The translations under genes were made by a program, and so were the position numbers. 36,108 bases of DNA from Sporosarcina koreensis (GTDB lineage Bacteria > Bacillota > Bacilli > Bacillales_A > Planococcaceae), in NCBI RefSeq assembly GCF_001531445.1, contig NZ_LQYA01000245.1:90293-126400 (forward strand), written 5' to 3'. Below the pieces are notes generated by a model. It was not told the origin of the DNA and made no database searches. It saw only the letters and a program-made list of their open reading frames with translations. Position 1 is the first letter of the stretch. Each line of letters starts with the position of its first letter. Shown here piece by piece: positions 7,997 through 17,753 of the stretch.

Positions 7997-9169
7997 TCAC
8001 TCCAAAAAGTCCTTTAATCTCTTGCTGCGGGATGGATGTCTTAGCTTCCGCAGTGCCTTCGCCTCTATTTGACGAATCCGTTCACGCGTAACACCGAAGA
8101 CTTTACCAACCTCTTCCAAAGTCCGCGTTCTGCCGTCATCCAAGCCGAAACGCAGACGTAATACATTTTCTTCCCGGTCTGTCAGCGTGTCCAGAACGTC
8201 TTCCAATTGTTCTTTTAATAATTCATAGGCAGCGTGGTCTGACGGTGACTGTGCTTCAGAATCTTCGATGAAATCGCCCAAGTGGGAATCGTCTTCTTCA
8301 CCAATCGGCGTTTCAAGCGAGACAGGTTCTTGTGCAATTTTCAAGATTTCACGGACTTTTTCAGCAGTCAAGTCCATTTCCTCTCCGATTTCCTCTGGCG
8401 ATGGCTCACGTCCAAGGTCTTGAAGCAATTGACGTTGAACGCGTATTAATTTATTGATCGTCTCTACCATATGCACCGGGATACGGATTGTACGCGCCTG
8501 ATCCGCTATAGCTCTGGTAATTGCCTGACGGATCCACCATGTCGCATACGTACTGAATTTGAATCCTTTCGTATGGTCGAACTTCTCAACCGCTTTAATA
8601 AGGCCCATATTCCCTTCCTGAATCAAATCAAGGAAAAGCATACCACGTCCGACATATCTTTTCGCGATGCTGACAACTAGACGCAGGTTGGCTTCCGCAA
8701 GTTTCTTCTTGGCATTTTCGCCTTTCTCGACAATCTCCAATAATGCCGGGTCCGGCTTTTTCATTTCGGCGAGCTTCTCTTCCGCTTCCACGCCTTCTTT
8801 TATGCCAATCGCTAGTTTGACTTCTTCATCTCCGGTCAACAAATCGACACGACCGATTTCTTTCAAATACATGCGTACGGGATCATTGATTTTGACACCT
8901 GGCGGGACGCTCAGATCATTCAAGTCGAATTGTTCCTCATCCTTGGCATTCGCTTCTTCTTCATCTTTACGCTCCATCTCAATGCCAGCGGCTTCAATCT
9001 GGTCAAGGAACTCTTCGAACTGCTCAGGCTCCATCTCAAATACGGATAATTTCTCCGTTACCTCTTCAATTGTCAATTCTCCAGCTTTTTTTCCTGCTTC
9101 CAATAAACCTGCTTTCGCTTCATCTAATGTCATTTCGTGCTCCATTTCTCCAGATTGCTCTTTAGTCAT
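7997..9169 (-). CDS. rpoD: RNA polymerase primary sigma factor SigA
   Basis: Housekeeping sigma-70 factor. It has 390 residues, slightly longer than B. subtilis SigA because of an acidic N-terminal region (1-85). Region 1.2 is [11 protein letters not shown] (about 101-111). Regions 2.1-2.4 run from [17 protein letters not shown] through [19 protein letters not shown] (about 165-235), region 3 from [14 protein letters not shown], and region 4 carries [21 protein letters not shown] and ends KRLKDFLE. The ATG has AAGGAGG 10 bases upstream. It follows dnaG after 35 bases, the conserved macromolecular-synthesis arrangement (without rpsU, which lies elsewhere in this window). Confidence 0.98.
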   Translation of the reverse strand: MTKEQSGEMEHEMTLDEAKAGLLEAGKKAGELTIEEVTEKLSVFEMEPEQFEEFLDQIEAAGIEMERKDEEEANAKDEEQFDLNDLSVPPGVKINDPVRMYLKEIGRVDLLTGDEEVKLAIGIKEGVEAEEKLAEMKKPDPALLEIVEKGENAKKKLAEANLRLVVSIAKRYVGRGMLFLDLIQEGNMGLIKAVEKFDHTKGFKFSTYATWWIRQAITRAIADQARTIRIPVHMVETINKLIRVQRQLLQDLGREPSPEEIGEEMDLTAEKVREILKIAQEPVSLETPIGEEDDSHLGDFIEDSEAQSPSDHAAYELLKEQLEDVLDTLTDREENVLRLRFGLDDGRTRTLEEVGKVFGVTRERIRQIEAKALRKLRHPSRSKRLKDFLE

Positions 9170-9204
9170 AATACCCGTTCCTCCTTAATTCACCGGAATA
9201 CGGC

Positions 9205-11013
9205 CTACATTGCCGATAATGATTTCCGGAGCTGTATAATTTCCCTGGCCAGCTCCAGCGCCCGGGTATGATTGTTCATTTTTTCCGCTTCTTTAGATTC
9301 GTGCATCATCTCTTCAATGCGCCTCACAATCCTTTGCCTATTGAGATGATGGATGCAATCTTCTATTTCCTGTTCAGCAAAGTCCGGATCTCTCTCAAGC
9401 ATTGCCGCTTCCATGACGACCTTGCGCAGCTCACGATCCTCTAAGGACTCCGCAAATCTATGGAAATCAGGTGAGGTATGCTTTTCATAAAAACCGGCTA
9501 GCTTTATGAAAATCGCAACGTATTCTTCCCGAAAAAAAAGGTCCTGGTGGTCATCCCGAATTCTGTCGAATAAATTTCCATCGTTCAGCAGATGGCATAA
9601 CAGTAATCTTTCAGCCCGTTCGAGGCTCGACATCTTCCTGTTGGACACTATCACCGGTACGGCTTGTCCTTCCGGTTGCATCGCCTTTTCCTGACTAGCC
9701 AGCTTGCCGACCTTTTTCATCAGTTGTTCATTGAGGGCACTCGGAGATACTCCCGTTTCAGCCGTCAGTTGTCTGATCATCAAATCCCGTTCAACCGGGG
9801 AGACTTTCTCTGCAAGCTCCTCCATAACTTCATGGATATATTGCAACACATCGTTCTCATGAGACAAATTTTTAGACCTTTTATAATAAGCCATTATAAA
9901 TGACATATACGAATGTGGATTGCCGATTACCTTTTCGGCGAATGATTCCCCGCCATATGAAGAGATATATTCATCTGGGTCCATTTTTCCCGGTAATAAG
10001 GCAATTTTTGCATCCATTCCTTTTTGAGTGGAAAGGATTGCAAACCGTTTCGCTGCATCCCATCCTGCATTGTCGCCATCACAGCAAATGATCAGCTGAT
10101 TGGCAATCCGCTTCATTTTGGTCAGATGGGTATCAGACAAGGATGTACCCATAACTGCAACACTATTCATAATTCCCGCCCGTTCGGCGGCAATTGTATC
10201 CATAAAACCTTCGAACAGTATTACTTTACCCGATTTACGGACATTAAGACGTGCGTTGTGAAAATTATAGAGCAATCGGCTCTTCTCAAAAATTGGTGTT
10301 TCCGGGCTATTCAAGTATTTGGCTTCCTCTTTCGACTCGGATAATGTCCTTCCTGAGAAAGCGACGACATTTCCATTATCGTCATGTAACGGAAACATAA
10401 TACGTCCACGGAACCTATCGAAATACCCAGTTCCATCATTTTTCATAATGCAAAGTCCGGCAAGCTCCATCTCCTTCATATCAAACTTCTTGCGCATCAA
10501 CAATTGGGTGAGCACTTCCCGATCATCAAGCGACCATCCTATACCATACTTTTCGATATGCTCACGGGAAAACCCTCTTTGCTCCAAATAATGTAATGCT
10601 TTTTCACCCTCCACTGTGTTCAGTAATAAATGACTATAAAAGTTGGCCGCAAGCGCATGGGCATCTAGCATATGCTGAAATTCATTTGATTTTCCGCTTT
10701 TGAACGACTCGTTGAAAGAGACTTCCAATTCGATACCTGCACGCACGGCTAACTTGGAGATAGCTTCTGTAAAAGGACTATTTTCAATATCCATGACAAA
10801 GGTGATGGCGTTTCCGCCAGCTCCGCAACCAAAACAATGAAATATTTGCTTATCCTCTGAAACGGAAAAAGAAGGAGTGTTCTCTCCGTGGAATGGACAT
10901 AAGCCGAACCAGTTCCTGCCCCGTTTCGTCAATTGGACATATTCGCCGACCAGATCGACGATATCCGTTTTGGATCGGATCTCTTCGATAGTCTCTTCTG
11001 GAATTTTAGTCAT
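9205..11013 (-). CDS. dnaG: DNA primase
   Basis: Synthesises RNA primers at the replication fork. It has 602 residues, the normal Bacillus length. The N-terminal CHC2 zinc finger is CPFHGENTPSF...FHCFGCGAGG (Cys39, His42, Cys60, Cys63). The catalytic core includes the TOPRIM signature EGFMDTIAAERAG (about 265-277), MGTSL and CCDGDNAGWDAAKR (about 309-322). The C-terminal region from about 450 is the helicase-interacting domain. The ATG lies after a weak GGTGATAGG site. First gene of dnaG-rpoD. Confidence 0.98.
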   Translation of the reverse strand: MTKIPEETIEEIRSKTDIVDLVGEYVQLTKRGRNWFGLCPFHGENTPSFSVSEDKQIFHCFGCGAGGNAITFVMDIENSPFTEAISKLAVRAGIELEVSFNESFKSGKSNEFQHMLDAHALAANFYSHLLLNTVEGEKALHYLEQRGFSREHIEKYGIGWSLDDREVLTQLLMRKKFDMKEMELAGLCIMKNDGTGYFDRFRGRIMFPLHDDNGNVVAFSGRTLSESKEEAKYLNSPETPIFEKSRLLYNFHNARLNVRKSGKVILFEGFMDTIAAERAGIMNSVAVMGTSLSDTHLTKMKRIANQLIICCDGDNAGWDAAKRFAILSTQKGMDAKIALLPGKMDPDEYISSYGGESFAEKVIGNPHSYMSFIMAYYKRSKNLSHENDVLQYIHEVMEELAEKVSPVERDLMIRQLTAETGVSPSALNEQLMKKVGKLASQEKAMQPEGQAVPVIVSNRKMSSLERAERLLLCHLLNDGNLFDRIRDDHQDLFFREEYVAIFIKLAGFYEKHTSPDFHRFAESLEDRELRKVVMEAAMLERDPDFAEQEIEDCIHHLNRQRIVRRIEEMMHESKEAEKMNNHTRALELAREIIQLRKSLSAM

Positions 11014-11108
11014 CCTATCACCATTCTCTTCTCACATACTTGAATTCGAGACAGTTTTCATAAATCCTTCTTATTCGACAAAATAATTTCCTCATCACAT
11101 CATTTTTT

Positions 11109-11137
11109 TCTAAAATATGATTTTGTTGCATTGACAA
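11109..11137 (-). promoter_or_regulatory. Possible promoter for dnaG-rpoD
   Basis: Minus strand TTGTCA (11132-11137), a 17-base spacer, then TTTAGA (11109-11114). The -35 is good and the -10 weak. It lies between the ppsR terminator and dnaG. Confidence 0.45.
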
Positions 11138-11158
11138 TATACTATTGTACACAATCCG

Positions 11159-11202
11159 CAAAAGAAGAACCAACCATTTTTTACTGGGTGGTCCTTCTTT
11201 TG
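11159..11202 (-). terminator. Terminator after ppsR
   Basis: AAAGAAG-A-ACCA at 11161-11172 pairs with TGGT-C-CTTCTTT at 11189-11200, with one internal mismatch. A short, interrupted T-run follows on the minus strand. It begins seven bases beyond the ppsR stop. Confidence 0.65.
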
Positions 11203-11208
11203 TGTATA

Positions 11209-12024
11209 TTATGAATTGCGATTGGCTACTTCACTTAAAATCAAGTTAGCTGTCTCTTCAACAGCTCTGTTTGAAACATCGATCACATTACAACCGATTT
11301 TTGAAACGACCTTCTCAAAGTGTTCCAACTCTTGCTTGATACGTTCGATTCTCGCATAATTTGCATTATCCTTCAAGCCGAGCGCTATCAATCTCTCTTT
11401 CCTTATTGAATTGAGGACACTTGGAGAAATGACTAAACCAAAGCATTTCTTCGGATCAATCCTATACAATTCCTCAGGAGGATCGACTTCTGGAACGAGC
11501 GGCACATTCGCTACTTTAAATCGCCGATGTGCAAGATATTGGGATAAAGGAGTCTTTGAAGTACGGGAGACACCAACCAGAACGATGTCCGCCTTCAGGA
11601 CTCCGCGTGGATCCCTGCCGTCATCATACTTCACGGCAAACTCAATCGCCTCGATTTTCTTGAAATAATCATCATCCAACTGACGGACAAGCCCCGGTTC
11701 CTCGAAAGGTTTTTCATCAAGTGATGTGCTGATTTCTTCGACAATCGGGCCTAACAGATCAATACATTGCAATCCATTGTTCTGGCATTCCTCTTTCAGT
11801 TTCCTTCGCATGCAGCTTTTCACAAGCGTATAGATGATGATCGCATTTTGACGCTTTGCCAAATATGCAATTTCACGTAGCTGGGATTCATCCTCCACAT
11901 GTGAAAACCGTTTCGTCGAAACTGTTTCGAGATCCTGTCTAAATTGGCTCGCTGCTGCCTTGGCAACTAAATCCGCTGTCTCGCCGACAGAATCGGAAAC
12001 GATGAACAATGTCAACTTTCTCAT
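11209..12024 (-). CDS. yqfL: Pyruvate, phosphate dikinase regulatory protein (DUF299; YqfL)
   Basis: Bifunctional serine/threonine kinase and Pi-dependent phosphorylase family that controls PPDK or PEP synthase. In B. subtilis the orthologue is known as a negative effector of the repressor CcpN. It has 271 residues. The ADP-binding P-loop-like motif [16 protein letters not shown] lies at about 151-166, followed by the conserved [13 protein letters not shown] and [16 protein letters not shown] segments. GAGGAG lies before ATG at 12024. It is 41 bases downstream of ccpN, the conserved ccpN-yqfL pair that controls gluconeogenesis. Confidence 0.94.
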   Translation of the reverse strand: MRKLTLFIVSDSVGETADLVAKAAASQFRQDLETVSTKRFSHVEDESQLREIAYLAKRQNAIIIYTLVKSCMRRKLKEECQNNGLQCIDLLGPIVEEISTSLDEKPFEEPGLVRQLDDDYFKKIEAIEFAVKYDDGRDPRGVLKADIVLVGVSRTSKTPLSQYLAHRRFKVANVPLVPEVDPPEELYRIDPKKCFGLVISPSVLNSIRKERLIALGLKDNANYARIERIKQELEHFEKVVSKIGCNVIDVSNRAVEETANLILSEVANRNS

Positions 12025-12064
12025 TGTATCACTCCTCTTTCATTTTGCTCAGAAAGGCAACCGC

Positions 12065-12694
12065 TTATAATTCATGATCTTCAGCTAACGAAAGGAATGC
12101 ACGTGTAATATTCGTTTTTGTAATTCTCCCCACTACGTCCAGCCCCTCTTCTTTCACGATGACTACAGGAAGGGAGTCGATCTGTTGATCGATCATTTTT
12201 TTTGCTGCTTGTATAAGTGAATCCTGCTTCTTGCAATATGTAATATTCGGCATCCTTGTCATGATGACATGGACCGGGATTTTATCCAGCTCACTGTTTC
12301 CAAGGCTTGTTCGCAATAGATCCTTTCGTGACAGGACACCTGTCAGACAGGAGGATTTATCAACGACAAACAGCGTTCCGACGTCATCCAAGAACATCTG
12401 ACAAATAGCGTCATAGACTGTCACGTTTTCATTGACGACTACAGGAATCGATTGGAAATCACCAACCTTCATTCCGATCATACCGTCAGCAACTGATTGG
12501 GTCGGTTTCTTGCCAGAATAGAAGTAGCCGACGCGTGGCCTTGCATCCAAGTAGCCTGCCATTGTCAGTATTGCGAGGTCAGGTCTTATCGTTGCTCTAG
12601 CCAAACTCAGCCTTTCAGCAATCTGTTCACCAGTGATAGGACCATCCATTTTGACAATTTCAAGGATTTCAGTCTGGCGCTTATTCAATTCCAT
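12065..12694 (-). CDS. ccpN: Transcriptional repressor CcpN (HTH plus two CBS domains)
   Basis: Repressor of gluconeogenic genes (gapB, pckA in B. subtilis) under glycolytic conditions, independent of CcpA. It has 209 residues. The N-terminal winged helix is ELNKRQTEILEIVKMDGPITGEQIAERL...RPDLAILTMAGYL (about 2-55). A CBS pair follows (about 77-205), with DVGTLFVVD, GVLSRKDLLR and IMTRMPNI. A GTG nine bases upstream in frame lies within the GGGCGGTGAT ribosome-binding region, so ATG at 12694 is chosen. Confidence 0.95.
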   Translation of the reverse strand: MELNKRQTEILEIVKMDGPITGEQIAERLSLARATIRPDLAILTMAGYLDARPRVGYFYSGKKPTQSVADGMIGMKVGDFQSIPVVVNENVTVYDAICQMFLDDVGTLFVVDKSSCLTGVLSRKDLLRTSLGNSELDKIPVHVIMTRMPNITYCKKQDSLIQAAKKMIDQQIDSLPVVIVKEEGLDVVGRITKTNITRAFLSLAEDHEL

Positions 12695-12735
12695 ATGAAT
12701 CACCGCCCTAATCGTTCGATAATATATCCTTGCTT

Positions 12736-12764
12736 AGTATAGCATTTTACATCCATAATTCCTA
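12736..12764 (-). promoter_or_regulatory. Extended -10 promoter for ccpN-yqfL
   Basis: Minus strand TGC-TATACT (hexamer at 12736-12741), about 42 bases before the ccpN ATG. The -35 (AGGAAT) is poor. Confidence 0.55.
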
Positions 12765-12862
12765 ACCCGACAGCTTCGTTTCCGTCTTGGCAGCTTGGAT
12801 GCAGCTTGTTTAAGTATTGTGTTTGTGGGTGATTGAAAAAGTTCTGTGTACTGCTAACACCA

Positions 12863-13043
12863 TTGATTTCCGTTCCGATTGGACGCTTTCCGCGGGCACG
12901 GCTTCAGCCAATCGAACAGCGCAGGGTTCGATTGGCCGTATTTCTGCGTTCTTTGCAAAAATTAAGGCAGCCTTCAACATTGCTCGCAAACGCCGTTCTC
13001 CGTTACGGCGTTCGCTGGAGTCGCCAATCTGCACTTCAATCAA
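12863..13043 (-). repeat. Palindrome-ended intergenic repeat, copy 1
   Basis: 181-bp non-coding block with TTGATT at its left end and AATCAA at its right end. It contains CGCTTTCCGCGGGCACGGCT and GCTGGAGTCGCC, sequences I recognise from an abundant Bacillales intergenic repeat. Read on the minus strand, its central module (about 12940-13018) aligns with copy 2 at 13735-13903: GAACGCCGT, AGAACGGC, TTTGCGAGCA, GCCTTAATTTTT and AAATACGGC occur in the same order. Short frames of 73-85 codons through it look spurious. Confidence 0.75.
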
Positions 13044-13250
13044 TTGGATTGTAATAATAAAAACACGTAGCTAAACACAGCATTTGAAAACGTAGGAAAA
13101 ACAGTGATTTAGACTTGTTAAAAACCAATAAATCTAGACTGAAATGCTTATGATTCCATAAAAAACTCAATTTCAATTATGAAATCATTTATAGAAATGT
13201 TTCAGTTTATCTTTTTTTAAGAAGCAAGTTCTTAAACTTTCATCTATTAC
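13044..13250. other. AT-rich non-coding stretch
   Basis: No convincing gene. It holds an 8-bp perfect inverted repeat TTTAAGAA-GCAAG-TTCTTAAA at 13216-13236 without a T-run, and a looser AGCATTT/AAATGCT pair (about 13079-13150). The left part of 13205-13250 reads as decayed C-terminal coding sequence of the neighbouring pseudogene if its TAG is ignored. Confidence 0.6.
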
Positions 13251-13632
13251 CTAAAAGCATACAGAAGTTATTATAGATGCAATAAAAAACATTTCATAGC
13301 TTCTACAGAATCTATTGAAATCTTGTAATAACATTTGGTACTCGAGTAGAAGTCCTACGATAAATACAAATCCCAAACCAAAGAAAATGTGGATAACGAA
13401 AGACGAAAATATTCGTTGATTATTTGTAAACTGTTCAGTTGATTTTTCAGCTAGAAAAGACACAGGAAGTTCATACAGTGTAATATAGCGGGTATTGCAA
13501 TCGGACTTATAAAGAACGCCATTGGAAAAACAGCTAATAGCTCTTCCCCGTCTGCATAAACAAACCAAGCAGCAATAAGTATGATTGATAACAATGAGGC
13601 GAAAATAAATGTTAAAATTTTCTTTTCAGCAT
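13251..13632 (-). pseudogene. Decayed small integral membrane protein gene
   Basis: A good start (AAGGTGAC, then ATG at 13632) opens a frame that breaks after six codons in an A-rich run. One added base restores a frame encoding two hydrophobic helices (ILTFIFASLLSIILIAAWFV, then LLAVFPMAFFISPIAIPAIL). A second shift near 13482 moves to the frame ending at 13251, which encodes YELPVSFLAEKST and two more helices (IHIFFGLGFVFIVGLLL; EMFFIASIITSVCF). The TAG at 13251 may itself replace a Trp codon, since VIDESLRTCFLKK follows in frame. The pattern resembles small Bacillus membrane proteins of the UPF0715 type (YoaG/YwlA-like), but this is a tentative likeness. AT-richer than its neighbours and enclosed by the repeat copies. 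Confidence 0.6.
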
Positions 13633-13734
13633 ATTGTCACCTTACTCTATATCATATTACTAAAAATTGAAAGTGCACAACGTTATAATAACAAAAATCC
13701 TAGGGAAAACAGCATTTTGTAAAAGGAATTTCTG

Positions 13735-13903
13735 TTGAATGGAGTGCAGAGCGAAAGCCGTTACGAAGAACGGCTTTTGCGAGCATAAGCGAAGCGTTGC
13801 GAGCACCGTTTTAAAAGGCACTGCCTTAATTTTTTCGAAAATCATGTAAAAATACGGCAAAGCTCATCCTGCGTGATTCGCTTCGCTCGGAACGGATATC
13901 AAC
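13735..13903 (+). repeat. Palindrome-ended intergenic repeat, copy 2 (inverted relative to copy 1)
   Basis: 169-bp block beginning TTGAATGGAGTGCAG and ending CGGAACGGATATCAA; the corresponding ends of copy 1 are TTGATTGAAGTGCAG and CGGAACGGAAATCAA. Inside are an AAAGCCGTT/AACGGCTTT hairpin and two TTGCGAGCA repeats 20 bases apart. Copy 2 lacks the segment of copy 1 with the CCGCGGGCACGG core, so the two are separately decayed members of one family. Confidence 0.7.
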
Positions 13904-13968
13904 ATGGCTTGGATTTCATTATAAAAATGAAAAATACAATCAATCTAACCTGTGAAGAGCAATATGGA

Positions 13969-13997
13969 TTGCAGAGATTGAGGAAGCGTGCTACACT
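13969..13997 (+). promoter_or_regulatory. Sigma-A promoter for the glyS leader
   Basis: TTGCAG (13969-13974), a 17-base spacer ending in TGC, then TACACT (13992-13997), an extended -10. Transcription would begin near 14004, at the 5' edge of the T-box leader. Confidence 0.75.
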
Positions 13998-14003
13998 AAT
14001 ACT

Positions 14004-14203
14004 GAATTCAATAGGCGGAGATAGGTCAATAAGTAATGCCACTTTGAGCGAACGGGGAGAGTGAAAGCCCGTATTGGCATGAAACGGCAACCTGGAGCTA
14101 TATTTCTTCAAGAGGGTTGCTTTGGCTGCCAATCGAGGTGGAACCGCGGGTCATTATGCACTCGTCCTCGGACTTCATGTCCGGGGATGGGTGCTTATTT
14201 TAA
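14004..14203 (+). ncRNA. Glycine T-box riboswitch controlling glyS
   Basis: Leader RNA that senses uncharged tRNA-Gly. The T-box core AGGTGGAACCGCGG is at 14136-14149. In stem I, AAGTA (S-turn) precedes ATGCCA, which pairs with TGGCAT at 14075-14080. GAA follows, then the specifier GGC at 14086-14088 (a glycine codon), aligning with the GAAAGGC arrangement of known glycine T-boxes. The competing terminator is the 16-bp stem at 14158-14194 (GCAC...GTGC, closed by CGGAC-TTCAT-GTCCG) followed by TTATTTT. High charged tRNA-Gly should favour the terminator and low charging the antiterminator. Confidence 0.92.
14158..14201 (+). terminator. Conditional terminator of the glyS T-box
   Basis: Stem of about 16 bp with several G-U pairs, loop TTCAT, then TTATTTT, 18 bases before the glyS ATG. 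Confidence 0.88.
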
Positions 14204-14218
14204 TTGGAGGGATTTTAC

Positions 14219-15598
14219 ATGTACACAATGGAACAGATTGTCAATTTATCGAAACAAAGGGGCTTTGTATTTCCGGGATCGGAAATATACGGTGGCTTGG
14301 CGAACACTTGGGATTACGGTCCTCTAGGCATCGCGCTGAAAAATAATATCAAGCGTGCATGGTGGCAGAAATTCGTGCAGGAGTCCCCTTACAACGAAGG
14401 GCTCGATGCTGCGATCCTTATGAACCCGAAAGTATGGGAAGCTTCCGGTCATATCGGGAACTTCAACGACCCGATGATCGATTGCAAAAAGTGTAAAACT
14501 CGCCATCGCGCTGATAAGCTGATCGAGGATGCATTGGATGAAAAAGGAATTGAATTGGTCGTAGACGGCATGCCATTTGAAAAGATGGAAGAACTCATCA
14601 AGGAACATAACATTGTCTGCCCGACTTGCGGCGCTATGGATTATACCGGCATCCGCCAGTTCAACCTGATGTTCAAAACGTCACAAGGCGTTACCGATTC
14701 ATCTGCAAATGAAATCTTTTTACGTCCTGAAACGGCGCAAGGAATTTTCGTCAACTTTAAAAATGTCCAACGGTCCATGCGTAAAAAGATGCCTTTCGGA
14801 ATCGCTCAGATCGGTAAGAGCTTCCGTAATGAAATTACACCAGGAAACTTCACGTTCCGTACTCGGGAATTCGAACAGATGGAATTGGAATTCTTCTGCA
14901 AGCCTGGCGAAGATATGAAATGGTATGAGTATTGGAGGGACTTCTCCGAGAAATGGCTGTTGGACCTCGGTTTGACAGTCGAAAATATCCGACTGCGCGA
15001 GCATAATGCCGAAGAGCTTTCGCATTACTCAAAAGGAACAGTGGATATTGAATTTAAATTCCCATTCGGATGGGGAGAGCTGTGGGGAATCGCGAACCGG
15101 ACCGATTTTGATTTGTCTCGCCATATGGAACATTCAGGCGAAGATTTCCATTATTTAGATCCAGTGACGAACGAAAAATATATCCCTTATTGCATCGAGC
15201 CTTCCGTCGGTGCCGATCGCGTTACTATGGCATTCCTTTGTGATGCGTTTGACGAAGAAGAGCTAGAAGGAGACGACAAACGTACAGTGATGCGTTTCCA
15301 CCCTGCCCTGGCTCCTATTAAAGCGGCAGTCCTTCCTTTATCTAAAAAGCTTTCAGAAGGCGCAGAGGAAGTGTATGCTGAACTGCGTAAGCATTTCGCT
15401 ACACAGTATGATGACTCTCAGTCCATCGGAAGACGTTACCGCAGACAAGATGAAATCGGAACTCCTTTCTGTATCACTTACGACTTTGATTCAGAGGAAG
15501 ATCGCCAAGTGACAGTAAGACACCGCGATTCCATGGAACAAGTCCGTATGCCGATTGCGGATGTTAAGGATTATATCGAAAAACATCTCGTATTTTAA
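14219..15598 (+). CDS. glyS: Glycine--tRNA ligase, single-chain (alpha2) type
   Basis: Class IIa synthetase charging tRNA-Gly. It has 459 residues, the eukaryote/archaeon-like homodimeric form also found in staphylococci rather than the GlyQ/GlyS heterotetramer of B. subtilis. The N-terminus has [21 protein letters not shown] cysteine-bearing insertion contains [12 protein letters not shown] and [11 protein letters not shown]. Motif 2 is [20 protein letters not shown] (about 202-221) and motif 3 is [10 protein letters not shown] (about 333-342). An anticodon-binding domain follows (about 360-459). GGAGG lies 8 bases before ATG at 14219; an in-frame TTG at 14204 is part of that ribosome-binding region. 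It is on the plus strand, opposed to both flanking operons. Confidence 0.97.
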   Translation: MYTMEQIVNLSKQRGFVFPGSEIYGGLANTWDYGPLGIALKNNIKRAWWQKFVQESPYNEGLDAAILMNPKVWEASGHIGNFNDPMIDCKKCKTRHRADKLIEDALDEKGIELVVDGMPFEKMEELIKEHNIVCPTCGAMDYTGIRQFNLMFKTSQGVTDSSANEIFLRPETAQGIFVNFKNVQRSMRKKMPFGIAQIGKSFRNEITPGNFTFRTREFEQMELEFFCKPGEDMKWYEYWRDFSEKWLLDLGLTVENIRLREHNAEELSHYSKGTVDIEFKFPFGWGELWGIANRTDFDLSRHMEHSGEDFHYLDPVTNEKYIPYCIEPSVGADRVTMAFLCDAFDEEELEGDDKRTVMRFHPALAPIKAAVLPLSKKLSEGAEEVYAELRKHFATQYDDSQSIGRRYRRQDEIGTPFCITYDFDSEEDRQVTVRHRDSMEQVRMPIADVKDYIEKHLVF

Positions 15599-15601
15599 TT
15601 G

Positions 15602-15655
15602 TAAAAAAACCGGAGGAAAAGGTCATTCGCCTTTTTCTTCCGGTTTTTCTTTTTG
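15602..15655 (+). terminator. Bidirectional terminator shared by glyS and recO
   Basis: AAAAAACCGGAGGAAAAGG at 15604-15622 pairs imperfectly with CCTTTTTCTTCCGGTTTTT around 15630-15648, and T-runs occur on both strands. The recO stop and its last codons lie inside the hairpin. Confidence 0.85.
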
Positions 15656-16408
15656 TGGCAATAATTCCGGGGTACGTTCCAACTGATCCAGGAATGACCG
15701 AGATTTCAATCGTACCCCTACTTGTTCATCATAAATTGTACGAACGATTTTTTTCATGAATTGCTTCGTCGCCTTTTTCAAATTCAAAGAACCGACCTGC
15801 TCGATCGGCACTGTGAAAAAGGTTCGAATCAGCCTCAGCTGTGTCGGTGTGATCCTGACAAGATACGGATCGATTTGGAAGCAGCGATGGCAAAGGAAAC
15901 CGATTTCCTGGAACGAGAAGGCGAATTCCCCTTCAGTGGCCCCACAATTGGCACATTGATGCAACACAGGGTGGACACCTGCGACGGGCAGCATCTTCCA
16001 CTCGACGAATAATGCAATTGCTTCGGGGTCGTATTGCTCGTTGATCGCATGCAATGCTTCGTACAACAACCCGAATACATTCGGTCCCTGTCCATGGTCT
16101 TCGGTCAACCGATCGATAAGCTCCACTATGTAGCTGGCGTAAGCCGTCGCTTCAATATCCTCACGGATATGCCTCATCGAATCGATCGGCTCGCCTTGTT
16201 CAAGCGACCCCATCCCACGCCCGGATCTTAGAAGATAATATCCGTGCGTGAATGTCTGGGTAACCGCTGCTAAACGGCTGGCGGGCTTTTTTGCCCCCCT
16301 CGCCATTGCTGTCATTTTTCCCGCCTCTCGCGTATAGAGAGTGACGATTTTATTCGATTCGCCGTACGGAATGCTCCTCAGGATGATTCCTTCCCATTTA
16401 TTCAGCAA
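15623..16408 (-). CDS. recO: DNA repair protein RecO
   Basis: Mediator of RecA loading in the RecFOR recombinational-repair pathway. It has 261 residues: an N-terminal OB fold (NKWEGIILRSIPYGESNKIV, about 3-22), a helical core, and a C-terminal zinc motif CANCGATEGEF...FLCHRCF (about 145-177). The frame extends to GTG codons at 16417/16414, but these overlap the TAGGAG site. TTG at 16408, eight bases after it, gives the family N-terminus MLNKWEG. Last gene of the yqfC-recO series, 15 bases after era. Confidence 0.95.
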   Translation of the reverse strand: MLNKWEGIILRSIPYGESNKIVTLYTREAGKMTAMARGAKKPASRLAAVTQTFTHGYYLLRSGRGMGSLEQGEPIDSMRHIREDIEATAYASYIVELIDRLTEDHGQGPNVFGLLYEALHAINEQYDPEAIALFVEWKMLPVAGVHPVLHQCANCGATEGEFAFSFQEIGFLCHRCFQIDPYLVRITPTQLRLIRTFFTVPIEQVGSLNLKKATKQFMKKIVRTIYDEQVGVRLKSRSFLDQLERTPELLPQKEKPEEKGE

Positions 16409-16423
16409 GGACACCACTCCTAA

Positions 16424-17741
<1,318 letters not shown>

Positions 17742-17753
17742 TCAACATAATTT

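Noticed and set aside
12810..13074. Overlapping frames of 73-85 codons on both strands
   Set aside because: They lie in the repeat element, have no ribosome sites and resemble the spurious frames usual in this repeat.
13660..13860. 66-codon minus-strand frame
   Set aside because: Coincides with repeat copy 2 and has no ribosome site or recognisable protein pattern.
14076..14078. GGC in ATTGGCAT first taken as the T-box specifier
   Set aside because: It belongs to the ATGCCA/TGGCAT helix; the GGC at 14086-14088 after GAA is in the correct specifier position.
14204..14218. Upstream in-frame TTG start for glyS
   Set aside because: The TTG is part of the TTGGAGGG ribosome-binding region; ATG at 14219 is properly spaced.
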